Below the pieces are notes generated by a model. The model saw only the letters and a list, made by a program, of their open reading frames with translations. It searched no databases and was not told where the DNA came from. Below, in pieces: positions 7,961 through 13,262 of a stretch of DNA of 13,262 nucleotides. The first letter of the stretch is position 1. Each line of letters begins with the position of its first letter. The stretch is from Microcaldota archaeon (GTDB lineage: Archaea > Micrarchaeota > Micrarchaeia > Micrarchaeales > CABMGC01). Both the position numbers and the translations under genes were made by a program. The stretch lies in contig DAHVAU010000006.1 of NCBI GenBank assembly GCA_027314465.1, forward strand, positions 1 to 13,262, in the 5' to 3' direction.

Positions 7961-8716
7961 TTACATCCTGAAGACTCGCATCCCTGAGAACATGAAGTAG
8001 AACACTATTGCCATTATCAGCAGGTATACGAGCGACACCAGTATGCCAGGCCCTCCTATGTAGTACAGGAAGGCGAATATTACCACCATCGTGGCTGCGT
8101 ATACGCTCTTGTTCCACCTGAGTACCTTGCTCCCGTCAAGAGGATACATTGGCAGCATGTTGAAGAAGGCAAGCCAGACGCTTATGAAGAGTGTTATCAC
8201 AATCAGCAGGCCTATGTACGAAGTAGTCGCATTCAGCATGCTCAGCGCGTGGTAGGGCAAAGAGTGGTAAACCAGGTAGAAGGCAGCGAAGAAGACGAGG
8301 AACACGCCGAAATTAGTGAGCGGTCCTGCAAGAGAGACCCATCCTTCCTCTTCCTGCGTGAACCTGCTCGTGTATATCATTGTCGCGCCGGGCAGCCCCA
8401 CAAGGAAGCCAAGCAGCGATGAGACCAGCGTTATGCCTATGCCAAGATTCCATCTCTTGAATCCTGCTATGGCTCCGAATCTCTGCGCCACTATCTTGTG
8501 CATGTATTCGTGCAGTACGAATGAGAGTGTAACTGCAACAAATGCTATTGGTATGAAGTAGGCGAAGCTGACTACGAAAGTCGGCACGCCTGCAGCCAGG
8601 CCTGCAAGCCCCCCTGTGAATATCAGCGCGAATGCAACGGTCAGAACAAGATCTGCTATAGCCAGGTCCTTGAGCTCGCCTGAGACTGCAAGGTGCTCGC
8701 GGTATCCGTCTGCCAT
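7961..8716 (-). CDS. M50 family (site-2-type) intramembrane zinc metalloprotease
   Basis: A 251-residue polytopic membrane protein with the zinc-protease signature HEYMH at 69-73 (H69, E70, H73) inside a hydrophobic helix. The second M50 signature, NMLPMYPLDG, is at 186-195 and supplies the third zinc ligand, D194. About six hydrophobic segments are visible (roughly 20-42, 45-68, 92-112, 127-152, 163-187, 207-245). LAGPLTN at 129-135 is another family landmark. Such proteases cut membrane-embedded substrates, often to release regulators; the substrate here is unknown. No PDZ or CBS domain is present, so this is the minimal archaeal form. The ATG at 8716 lies about 30-39 nt after a TATA element shared with the divergent tRNA gene. 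Confidence 0.92.
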   Translation of the reverse strand: MADGYREHLAVSGELKDLAIADLVLTVAFALIFTGGLAGLAAGVPTFVVSFAYFIPIAFVAVTLSFVLHEYMHKIVAQRFGAIAGFKRWNLGIGITLVSSLLGFLVGLPGATMIYTSRFTQEEEGWVSLAGPLTNFGVFLVFFAAFYLVYHSLPYHALSMLNATTSYIGLLIVITLFISVWLAFFNMLPMYPLDGSKVLRWNKSVYAATMVVIFAFLYYIGGPGILVSLVYLLIMAIVFYFMFSGMRVFRM

Positions 8717-8745
8717 TTTAATCGTAGTATATCATGCGCGCTAAC

Positions 8746-8755
8746 TTTATTAAAA
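8746..8755. promoter_or_regulatory. AT-rich element shared by M50 gene and tRNA-Gln
   Basis: TTTATTAAAA lies 30-39 nt from the M50 start on the minus strand (read as TTTTAATAAA) and 29-38 nt upstream of the mature tRNA 5' end on the plus strand. It is the only TATA-like sequence with correct spacing for the tRNA. The minus-strand gene has one weaker alternative near 8729-8734 (GATATAC) that is too close to its start. Confidence 0.5.
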
Positions 8756-8783
8756 CAAGCGTGCATTAAGGTATGCGCTGTGC

Positions 8784-8856
8784 AGCCCCATAGTCTAGTG
8801 GTCAAGGATAGCGGGCTCTGAACCCGTTGACGCCAGTTCGAATCTGGCTGGGGCTA
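8784..8856 (+). tRNA. tRNA-Gln, anticodon CTG
   Basis: A complete 73-nt cloverleaf without intron. The acceptor stem pairs AGCCCCA (8784-8790) with TGGGGCT (8849-8855), and the discriminator is A8856. The D arm is GTCTAGTGGTCAAGGAT. The anticodon stem pairs GCGGG with CCCGT (one G-T pair) around the loop CTCTGAA, giving anticodon CTG after T33, so it reads glutamine codon CAG. The T arm pairs GCCAG with CTGGC around the loop TTCGAAT. CCA is not encoded and must be added after transcription. In archaea such a tRNA is normally charged with glutamate and amidated by GatDE. Confidence 0.96.
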
Positions 8857-8896
8857 TGTAATGAATGATTCGAGATTGCACTGTTCTGCGGGTGGA

Positions 8897-9166
8897 TTAC
8901 TGGTTTGTGGCCCTCCTGGCCAACCAGCTCAGTACAGCTACGGCTATCGTCCAAAACACCACGTCAGCTGCAAGTCCAAGAACATCCACTCCCCATGGGA
9001 AGTACTGCGGGGCCATTACAAGCCTTCTTATCCACGTGAATGGCAACCCGTACCATATTGCGCCTAATAGACCTGCTGGAGTTCCGTCGTACAAGCCGGT
9101 TACCAGGGTTACTGCTACTGCTGCAAGCACCGGCCAGAGCCATATAATCTTGTTCTTCTTTCCCAC
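8897..9166 (-). CDS. Small three-helix membrane protein, unknown function
   Basis: An 89-residue membrane protein that I do not recognise. After a basic MGKKNK start it has hydrophobic segments at about 6-24 and 58-82, with a shorter one near 31-45, and a basic tail (LARRATNQ). I chose GTG 9166 because GAGGT (minus strand, 9174-9178) lies 7 nt upstream and overlaps the stop codon of the preceding 41-residue gene, a typical coupling arrangement. An in-frame GTG at 9199 would add 11 residues but has a poorer site. The strand choice is supported by hydrophobic periodicity; the opposite strand is also open for 181 codons but reads as a low-complexity S/T/P-rich product. It is probably co-translated with its upstream neighbour. 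Confidence 0.6.
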   Translation of the reverse strand: MGKKNKIIWLWPVLAAVAVTLVTGLYDGTPAGLLGAIWYGLPFTWIRRLVMAPQYFPWGVDVLGLAADVVFWTIAVAVLSWLARRATNQ

Positions 9167-9176
9167 TGCATCTACC

Positions 9177-9302
9177 TCAGAAGTAGCCGCGCCTGGCACT
9201 CATCCTGCTACGCCTGTCAGTCTCTGCGATGCGTTTTATGCCCCACGGCGCCCAGAGTGCAGTCATTGCAGCAATGAATACCAGCAATATCACTACGATC
9301 AT
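9177..9302 (-). CDS. 41-residue single-pass membrane protein, unknown function
   Basis: A very short gene encoding MIVVILLVFIAAMTALWAPW and then a basic, hydrophilic tail ending RRGYF. The first 18 or so residues form one transmembrane helix, and the arginine- and lysine-rich tail would face the cytoplasm. The ATG at 9302 is preceded at 6 nt spacing by AGGAG (minus strand, 9309-9313), one of the best Shine-Dalgarno sites in the window, which is the main evidence that it is real. Its TGA (9177-9179) is embedded in the Shine-Dalgarno site of the next gene, so the two are likely translated together. No function can be assigned. A partner or regulatory subunit of the downstream membrane protein is a guess. 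Confidence 0.55.
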   Translation of the reverse strand: MIVVILLVFIAAMTALWAPWGIKRIAETDRRSRMSARRGYF

Positions 9303-9440
9303 CGCGATCTCCTGACAGATCTTATAGCTAATGGCATAGAAGAACAGCCAGGTATAACTGCTATTTTAGGAAGCAAAAGCCCAGACATGGCGCAGGCAAG
9401 ATCCGCATAACGCGCTTTGGCAAGGCGTGCTCTCTGGCAG

Positions 9441-9450
9441 ATATATATTA
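9441..9450 (+). promoter_or_regulatory. TATA box for zinc-ribbon gene
   Basis: ATATATATTA lies 27-36 nt upstream of the ATG at 9477. This spacing predicts a leaderless transcript starting at or very near that ATG, and it rules out the in-frame TTG at 9417, which lies upstream of the promoter. The stretch 9303-9440 holds no convincing gene. Confidence 0.6.
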
Positions 9451-9476
9451 CTCCTCATTCACAATTACCTAATTGC

Positions 9477-9731
9477 ATGTCAAGCCAACTAGCTACGAAC
9501 CAATATTACCGCATGGTCAACACCTGTCCAGTATGCGGCAACACGAAGCTTTACTATTACTACGATACCGCGGTGAGCAATATAGACGTCATATGCCCTG
9601 CGTGCAAGAAGTTCCTTATAGTGATAAACGAGGACAAGAACTCCAAGAACATACATTTTCACATATACCAGACGCAGACGATAGTCAAGGGCATAATAAG
9701 GGCGCACCAGACCGAGTTCAAGGACTGGTGA
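9477..9731 (+). CDS. Small zinc-ribbon protein
   Basis: An 84-residue cytoplasmic protein with two CxxC knuckles, C17-P-V-C20 followed by glycine, and C40-P-A-C43. They are separated by a YYYYDTAVSNIDVI hairpin, the spacing and form of a zinc ribbon that binds one zinc ion. The C-terminal half (NEDKNSKNIHFHIYQTQTIV, then GIIRAHQTEFKDW) looks like a small alpha/beta extension. Zinc ribbons of this kind occur in transcription, translation and RNA-binding factors, but nothing here fixes the role. The start at 9477 is chosen from promoter spacing. An internal ATG at 9513 would begin just before the first knuckle (MVNTCPVC) and is the alternative. The gene stands alone, about 110 nt before the next gene. 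Confidence 0.75.
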   Translation: MSSQLATNQYYRMVNTCPVCGNTKLYYYYDTAVSNIDVICPACKKFLIVINEDKNSKNIHFHIYQTQTIVKGIIRAHQTEFKDW

Positions 9732-9802
9732 GCCCATCAGTCCTACCGACATCAAATTAGGGGCCACTTGTAACTTCCACTAAGAGAACAGATTCTGTAT
9801 GG

Positions 9803-9812
9803 CTTTTTAAAG
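9803..9812 (+). promoter_or_regulatory. Probable TATA box for two-helix membrane protein gene
   Basis: CTTTTTAAAG, with TTTTTAAA as the core, lies 31-40 nt before the ATG at 9843 and is the only AT-rich element of its kind in the 111-nt gap. It predicts a leader of about 5-10 nt. The T5 run could also serve to end the upstream zinc-ribbon transcript. Confidence 0.4.
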
Positions 9813-9842
9813 CTACCGTTCCCAACATCATGTGGCGACCGG

Positions 9843-10163
9843 ATGTACTACAGTAGTTTTGACAGGATACGAAGGCTCCAGAGGCTCCTTGAAAGGGTAG
9901 CCTATGTGTCAGTGGGCACCGATTTTGTAATAGCCGGAGCCACATACATGGTGATACGTAACACCCCCTATTCAGGCACCCTGCTTATAATAAGCGATTA
10001 CATCGACCTTTTCATAGTCGCAGTGGTGAGCTGCATGATGCTCACGCTCGTGCTCATGAAGAGCCAGGACGCGCTCGTAAAGAAAGCCAAGAGAGTGGCC
10101 CTTAGGTGGCCGTCAAGCAAGGTGGGCATAAGATTCCTCAAGATGTTCCTTTCAGGCATGTGA
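9843..10163 (+). CDS. Small two-helix membrane protein, unknown function
   Basis: A 106-residue protein I do not recognise. A basic, amphipathic N-terminus (FDRIRRLQRLLERV) leads into a hydrophobic segment at about 20-38. A second segment at about 54-72 (DLFIVAVVSCMMLTLVLMK) follows. The last 30 residues are strongly basic (VKKAKRVALRWPSSKVGIRF), suggesting both ends are cytoplasmic with a short external loop, perhaps touching RNA or lipid head groups. The ATG is placed by the TATA box about 35 nt upstream; no Shine-Dalgarno site is visible. It is followed by 155 nt containing the EF-1 alpha promoter, so it is probably a single-gene unit. Codon choice (ATA, AGG, CTC) matches its neighbours, which supports real coding. 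Confidence 0.6.
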   Translation: MYYSSFDRIRRLQRLLERVAYVSVGTDFVIAGATYMVIRNTPYSGTLLIISDYIDLFIVAVVSCMMLTLVLMKSQDALVKKAKRVALRWPSSKVGIRFLKMFLSGM

Positions 10164-10208
10164 CTGGCGCGTCCTGGCTCGTTGCGCTCCGGCGATGGGC
10201 TTTCTTGC

Positions 10209-10221
10209 AAAGATTTAAATA
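10209..10221 (+). promoter_or_regulatory. BRE/TATA promoter of EF-1 alpha
   Basis: AAAGATTTAAATA is a purine-rich BRE followed by the TATA core TTTAAATA (10214-10221), the strongest match to the archaeal consensus in this window, as expected for a highly expressed translation gene. It predicts transcription from about 10240-10246 and hence a leader of roughly 75 nt before the ATG at 10319. Confidence 0.65.
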
Positions 10222-10271
10222 CCTTATCAGGCATATTATAGCGTTTACCTCGTCAAAGACTCATTTGCTTG

Positions 10272-10313
10272 ATGGTAGACGCAGCATGCATTTTATGCAA
10301 TCATACTTGGTGA
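10272..10313 (+). other. Possible 13-codon upstream ORF in EF-1 alpha leader
   Basis: ATG 10272 opens MVDAACILCNHTW and ends at TGA 10311-10313, which lies inside the GGTGA Shine-Dalgarno site of the EF-1 alpha gene. If translated, ribosomes would finish exactly on that site. No Shine-Dalgarno site precedes it, so chance is possible. A 5-bp hairpin, TGCAT/ATGCA with a TTT loop (10287-10299), lies in the same leader. Confidence 0.2.
10309..10313 (+). promoter_or_regulatory. Shine-Dalgarno site of EF-1 alpha
   Basis: GGTGA ends 5 nt before the ATG at 10319 and is complementary to the usual archaeal 16S rRNA 3' end. It supports both this start and the presence of a real leader, unlike the leaderless genes elsewhere in the window. 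Confidence 0.65.
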
Positions 10314-10318
10314 ATTAA

Positions 10319-11587
10319 ATGGCCGACAAACCACACATGAATCTGATCTTCATTGGTCACATAGACCACGGGAAGTCAACTACAGTAGGAAGGCTGCTCT
10401 TCGACACTAAGGCAGTGTCTGAGCAGGACATGAAGAAGCTCAGGGACGAGGTAGCTAAGTACAACAGACCTTCTTTTGAGTTCGCATTCGTAATGGACCA
10501 GCTTAAGGAGGAGAGGGAGAGAGGAATAACCATAGACATAATGCACAGGGACTTCCAGACTCCGAAGTACTACTTCACAATAATAGACGCCCCTGGGCAC
10601 AGGGACTTTGTGAAGAACATGATAACAGGAGCAAGCCAGGCAGATGCCGCAGTGCTTGTAGTATCAACCCCTGATGGCGTGCAGTCCCAGACAAGGGAGC
10701 ACGCATATCTGGCCAGGGTGCTTGGGATCGCGCAGTTGGTGGTAGGACTAAACAAGATAGATGCTGTAAACTACGACAGGGCAAAGTTCGATGAAGCAAA
10801 GAGCAAGGTATCCGAGCTGCTAAGGACTGTAGGATATGATGTGTCCAAGCTCATATTCGTTCCTTACTCTGCACTTGAAGGCATAAACGTATCTTCAAAA
10901 TCAGACAAGCTGAGCTGGTACACAGGCCCTACGCTTCTTGAGGCTCTGGACCAGTTCCAGGTACCTAAGAAGCCTACGGACAAGCCTCTCAGGCTTCCTG
11001 TCCAGGACGTTTACAGCATATCTGGATTCGGAACAGTGCCTGTGGGCAAGGTGGAGACTGGCGTGATGAAGCCAGGCGACCAGATAGTGATAATGCCGTC
11101 GGGCGTTAAGACTGAGGTCAAGAGCATAGAGATGCACCACCAGCAGCTGCAGAAGGCAGAGCCTGGCGACAACGTAGGTTTCAACACCAAGGGCATAGAC
11201 AAGAAGGACGTCAAGAAAGGAGACGTAGTTGGACCTAGCAGCAACCCGCCTACAGTGGCGCAGGAGTTCACTGCCCAGATAGTGGTCATAAACCACCCTA
11301 CAGTTATAGCTCCAGGATACACCCCAGTGTTCCACATACACACTGCGCAGATCTCTGCAACCATAACCGAGATCGTGGAGAAGAAGGATCCAAAGACTGG
11401 CCAGACGCTCCAGAAGAACCCTGAGTTCATAAAGAACGGCGACGTCGCAATAATCAAAGTCAAGCCAACCCGCCCAATAGTCATTGAGAAGTACAGCGAC
11501 TTCCCGCAGTTGGGCAGGTTCGCGATCAGGGACATGGGCCAGACCGTGGCTGCAGGAGTAGTCCTTGATGTAGTGAAAAGACCGTGA
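10319..11587 (+). CDS. tuf: Translation elongation factor EF-1 alpha
   Basis: A 422-residue GTPase that delivers aminoacyl-tRNA to the ribosomal A site; the length is normal for archaeal EF-1A. All G motifs are visible: G1 GHIDHGKST (13-21), switch I threonine in ERGITID (67-73), G3 DAPGH (90-94), G4 NKID (145-148) and G5 SAL (184-186). Domain 2 follows from about 225 (PLRLPVQDVYSISGFGTVPV) and domain 3 from about 320 through EKYSDFPQLGRFAIRDMGQT at the end. The unshortened EF-1A-type insert KKLRDEVAKYNRPSFEFAFV, in place of the shorter bacterial EF-Tu switch I region, marks it as archaeal. It is first in an operon with uS10, 4 nt downstream, the standard archaeal pairing. A strong BRE/TATA and a GGTGA site imply high expression. 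Confidence 0.98.
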   Translation: MADKPHMNLIFIGHIDHGKSTTVGRLLFDTKAVSEQDMKKLRDEVAKYNRPSFEFAFVMDQLKEERERGITIDIMHRDFQTPKYYFTIIDAPGHRDFVKNMITGASQADAAVLVVSTPDGVQSQTREHAYLARVLGIAQLVVGLNKIDAVNYDRAKFDEAKSKVSELLRTVGYDVSKLIFVPYSALEGINVSSKSDKLSWYTGPTLLEALDQFQVPKKPTDKPLRLPVQDVYSISGFGTVPVGKVETGVMKPGDQIVIMPSGVKTEVKSIEMHHQQLQKAEPGDNVGFNTKGIDKKDVKKGDVVGPSSNPPTVAQEFTAQIVVINHPTVIAPGYTPVFHIHTAQISATITEIVEKKDPKTGQTLQKNPEFIKNGDVAIIKVKPTRPIVIEKYSDFPQLGRFAIRDMGQTVAAGVVLDVVKRP

Positions 11588-11591
11588 TTAA

Positions 11592-11897
11592 TTGCCTGTA
11601 GCAAGGATAAAAATAATAAGCAGGAACGTCAAGGACGCCAGCAGCATCGCCAGCCAGATAGTTGAGATAGCCAAGACCCTGAACATAAAGTTCAAGGGGC
11701 CAGTCCCTCTGCCCACAAGGAGGCTTAAGATAACTACAAGAAAGACTCCTTGCGGCGACGGTGCACACACCTACGAGCGCTGGGAGATGAGGATCCACAA
11801 GCGCCTGGTGCAGATCGACGGGAGTGATCAGGCACTCAGACAGGTCATGAGGATACCTGTGCCTGACACTGTGCAGATCGAGATGTCACTGTCTTAA
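11592..11897 (+). CDS. rpsJ: 30S ribosomal protein uS10
   Basis: A 101-residue ribosomal protein of the 30S head, normal in size for archaea. Family features include the N-terminal ARIKIISRNV strand, GPVPLPTRRLKITTRKTPCG and THERW-like HTYERWEMRIHKR, then a C-terminal PDTVQIEMSLS strand. It begins with TTG, preceded by GTGAT (11584-11588), which overlaps the EF-1 alpha stop and lies 3 nt upstream, so it is translationally coupled. No in-frame ATG lies near the needed start, and the TTG start gives the expected MPVARIKI sequence. Its stop overlaps by 4 nt the stop of the convergent 142-residue gene. Confidence 0.97.
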   Translation: MPVARIKIISRNVKDASSIASQIVEIAKTLNIKFKGPVPLPTRRLKITTRKTPCGDGAHTYERWEMRIHKRLVQIDGSDQALRQVMRIPVPDTVQIEMSLS

Positions 11898-12322
11898 TGC
11901 CTTACTAACAGCCTTGCCTCTTCCTTTCTTATGTACTTTTCCGCGCCTTTGGCGTGCTTTTCTATAGCTCCTAGTATAAGCGATCTTTTTGCGCCGCGGA
12001 TCCCTGCAGATTCCATTGCAAAGCCTACGTTCAGCACTACCGCATCCGCGATCCTGGCATCCCTTCTCTTAACCGGCATGCCAACATAGCTAAGCGCCAT
12101 GCGAAAGTTTGCCCACACGGCATCAAGCACAATGTGCCTCTGCCTGCCCCCAATCCCGCAGTCCTTCATCAAGGAATCGACGCTGCCAGCAACAGTCCTT
12201 ATTAACTGCGCGTTCCTGCTTCCTATCAGGTTCGAGTATGGCCGCTGCTGCTCATGGCGTATGATAGCCTCAAACGCCTCTCTTTGCATTGCACCTGGAC
12301 TGCCTCTAAACTTCTCGGCCAT
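11894..12322 (-). CDS. 142-residue protein of unknown function, last gene of the SAM synthetase operon
   Basis: I do not recognise this protein. It is soluble, basic (many arginines and lysines) and predicted from composition to be largely helical, with segments such as AMQREAFEAIIRHEQQR, GRQRHIVLDAVWANFRMAL and KHAKGAEKYIRKEEARLL. There are no cysteine clusters, nucleotide-binding motifs or membrane segments; the single cysteine is in KDCGIGG. The ATG at 12322 is preferred over the adjacent upstream TTG because AGGT (minus strand, 12330-12333) lies 7 nt upstream. It follows the 90-residue gene after 37 nt and probably shares the promoter of the SAM synthetase gene outside the window. The basic helical nature would suit nucleic-acid binding, but that is only a guess. 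Its stop overlaps uS10's on the opposite strand. Confidence 0.7.
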   Translation of the reverse strand: MAEKFRGSPGAMQREAFEAIIRHEQQRPYSNLIGSRNAQLIRTVAGSVDSLMKDCGIGGRQRHIVLDAVWANFRMALSYVGMPVKRRDARIADAVVLNVGFAMESAGIRGAKRSLILGAIEKHAKGAEKYIRKEEARLLVRH

Positions 12323-12359
12323 CAAATCGACCTGGACAGACCACGGCCTGCCAGTAATC

Positions 12360-12632
12360 TCACTGATCCTTCTCGACGGCCTCCCTGAGCACCCTTGAGA
12401 GAACGCTTATGCTCGTCTCCATGGGCCGCCTGAGGTCTTCAATGCGCCTGCCTGCGAACGCCTCTGTAAAGATCTGTTCGGTCGACTTCACGCCATGCGC
12501 AGCTCTCTTCCTAAGAGTCTCTATGTCGTCCAAGACCTGCCTTGGCGCCATCCTGGACTCAAATGTGGACGATGCGCTTATAGGCATTATGGCGCTGCCC
12601 CTGCCGGTTCCCGTTCTAGTTGATACTACCAT
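12360..12632 (-). CDS. 90-residue helical protein of unknown function, behind SAM synthetase
   Basis: A small soluble protein I do not recognise. The first 30 residues are rich in S, T and G (MVVSTRTGTGRGSAIMPISA) and probably disordered. From about 31 onward the sequence is helical and charged (APRQVLDDIETLRKRAAHG, IFTEAFAGRRIEDLRRPME, VLSRVLREAVEKDQ). It has no cysteines and no membrane segment. Its Shine-Dalgarno site GAGGT (minus strand, 12639-12643) overlaps the stop codon of the SAM synthetase gene and sits 6 nt before the ATG, so translation is coupled to it. This coupling is the strongest evidence that it is real. A role linked to methylation is possible by context only. Confidence 0.7.
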   Translation of the reverse strand: MVVSTRTGTGRGSAIMPISASSTFESRMAPRQVLDDIETLRKRAAHGVKSTEQIFTEAFAGRRIEDLRRPMETSISVLSRVLREAVEKDQ

Positions 12633-12638
12633 GTTCTA

Positions 12639-12643
12639 ACCTC
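12639..12643 (-). promoter_or_regulatory. Shine-Dalgarno site overlapping SAM synthetase stop
   Basis: GAGGT on the minus strand, 6 nt before the ATG at 12632, shares bases with the TGA that ends the SAM synthetase gene (12642-12644). It fixes the start of the 90-residue gene and indicates termination-reinitiation coupling. Confidence 0.6.
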
Positions 12644-13262
12644 AGAATGTCTTGTACTTGCCAAGCGAGAGGTCTATTGTGAATTCGCCTATCCTCTCAA
12701 GCCATCCGTCAGCTATGTACGAGGCCTTGCTCTTGATGTCATCGAAGTTTGAGCCGTGATTCACCGCTATGCCTATGTTTAGGTTGAGCGGGTGGTCTAT
12801 TCTCTTGCCTCTCTGCGACATTATGGCAATATTGCACTCCTCTATGCTTGGATACTGCTTTACTATGTCATTGGCAATCTCTGTGGAGAGCACGTTGTAG
12901 ATCTTGCCTATGTGGTTCACCGGGTTCTTTCCAGCAGCCGCCTCAAGGCTCATCGGCCTGAAAGGTGTTATAAGTCCGTTGACCCTGTTCCCCCTGCCAA
13001 CGGATCCGTCATCACCAGCCTCGCAGCTAAGACCGGACTTGGTTATGTACACGTCATCACTGTCTTCAGCATCAGCTGCGTTGATGTGCGCGGTGATATG
13101 CCTGCCGGTAAGCCTCTCTGCATTCTGCTCGACATCCTTCTTTATCTGCTCCTTGTACTTCTGGTACTGGCCAAGGTCCTTGACAAGGCTTGCCACGAAC
13201 GCTATTGCCACTGTGAGTGTTATGCTCTTTCCGTCACTGAGCCCCATCACCTTGACGTCCTC
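12642..13262 (-). CDS. mat: S-adenosylmethionine synthetase, archaeal type, 5' partial
   Basis: The C-terminal 206 residues of the archaeal methionine adenosyltransferase, which makes S-adenosylmethionine from methionine and ATP; the full family length is near 400, so about half is visible. The frame stays open to the window edge, reading EDVKVMGLSDGKSITLTVAI, so the internal ATG/GTG codons at 13245-13250 are not the true start. Diagnostic segments are AGDDGSVGRGNRVNGLITPF, then RPMSLEAAAGKNPVNHIGK and IYNVLS, which belong to the archaeal family and not to bacterial MetK. The protein ends with an ordinary C-terminal domain (IGEFTIDLSLGKYKTF). It is the first visible gene of an operon with two unknown genes. 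SAM is also the cofactor of the radical SAM enzyme at 1087, but any direct link is simply shared metabolism. Confidence 0.95.
   Translation of the reverse strand, partial: EDVKVMGLSDGKSITLTVAIAFVASLVKDLGQYQKYKEQIKKDVEQNAERLTGRHITAHINAADAEDSDDVYITKSGLSCEAGDDGSVGRGNRVNGLITPFRPMSLEAAAGKNPVNHIGKIYNVLSTEIANDIVKQYPSIEECNIAIMSQRGKRIDHPLNLNIGIAVNHGSNFDDIKSKASYIADGWLERIGEFTIDLSLGKYKTF

Noticed and set aside
7952..8742. A 10-bp direct repeat CATGCGCGCT at 7952-7961 and 8733-8742 flanking the M50 gene
   Set aside because: Many 10-mers recur by chance in 13 kb. There are no terminal inverted repeats or transposase, and the gene fits its surroundings, so I do not call a mobile element or att sites.
9299..9388. 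A 29-codon minus-strand ORF (starting MSGLLLPKIAVIPGC) whose stop overlaps the ATG of the 41-residue gene as ATGA
   Set aside because: It has no clear ribosome binding site, no recognisable feature and its length is within chance expectation. The ATGA overlap is interesting, but alone it does not support a gene.
8865..9410. A 181-codon open frame on the plus strand across the small membrane genes
   Set aside because: Its product is S/T/P/A-rich without any motif, it has no Shine-Dalgarno site, and it lies opposite two minus-strand frames with membrane-helix patterns and paired Shine-Dalgarno sites. It reads as the antisense shadow of hydrophobic coding sequence.
10106..10318. A 70-codon plus-strand frame ending just before the EF-1 alpha start
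   Set aside because: It overlaps the end of the two-helix membrane protein gene in another frame and runs through the BRE/TATA promoter of EF-1 alpha, so it cannot be a sensible separate gene.
11011..11604. A 197-codon minus-strand frame opposite EF-1 alpha
   Set aside because: It is fully opposite a highly conserved gene, and its composition (T, S, V, I, P and W-rich) is what the antisense of EF-1 alpha codons produces.

Overview
The window reads as ordinary chromosome from an archaeon. The reasons are the EF-1 alpha/uS10 gene pair, an archaeal-type leucyl-tRNA synthetase, an archaeal-type S-adenosylmethionine synthetase, a class III (pilin-like) signal peptide, TATA/BRE promoters about 25-35 nt upstream of starts, and heavy use of ATA, AGG and AGA codons. 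The pilin-like N-terminus (QSSLEFF followed by a YGWxLLVIAVVLA-type membrane segment) and the compact layout suggest a DPANN lineage such as Micrarchaeota. That placement is an inference from family resemblance, not something proven here.

Layout. 1-230 is the 3' end of a malate dehydrogenase gene. It converges with no gap on a pilin-like secreted protein carrying an Ig-like domain (231-1028, minus). That gene diverges, from a single shared TATA element, from a tight three-gene operon (1087-5015): a radical SAM enzyme, a NodU-type carbamoyltransferase and a GT4 glycosyltransferase. I read the operon as glycan building and decoration. Leucyl-tRNA synthetase follows (5114-7951) with its own promoter and a short leader. 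It converges on an M50 (site-2-type) intramembrane metalloprotease (7961-8716, minus), whose promoter region is shared with a divergent tRNA-Gln(CTG) gene (8784-8856).

8897-9302 (minus) holds two overlapping-signal small membrane-protein genes of unknown function (41 and 89 residues); the first is short enough to be missed easily. On the plus strand come a small zinc-ribbon protein (9477-9731) and a two-helix membrane protein (9843-10163), both unassigned. Then come EF-1 alpha (10319-11587), with a strong BRE/TATA and a Shine-Dalgarno site, and uS10 (TTG start, 11592-11897). The window ends with a minus-strand operon: S-adenosylmethionine synthetase (5' end beyond the window), a 90-residue protein and a 142-residue protein, the latter two unrecognised.

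General patterns. First genes of transcription units often start about 25-35 nt after a TATA box (leaderless or near-leaderless), whereas internal operon genes often carry GAGGT or AGGT Shine-Dalgarno sites, some overlapping the upstream stop codon. All three convergent pairs (mdh/pilin, leuS/M50, uS10/142-aa) have 0-9 nt between stops or overlap. I saw no IS element, CRISPR array, rRNA or phage-like gene. The parts least explained by known families are the glycan operon sharing a promoter with a surface protein, the small membrane pair, and the two unknown genes behind the SAM synthetase.
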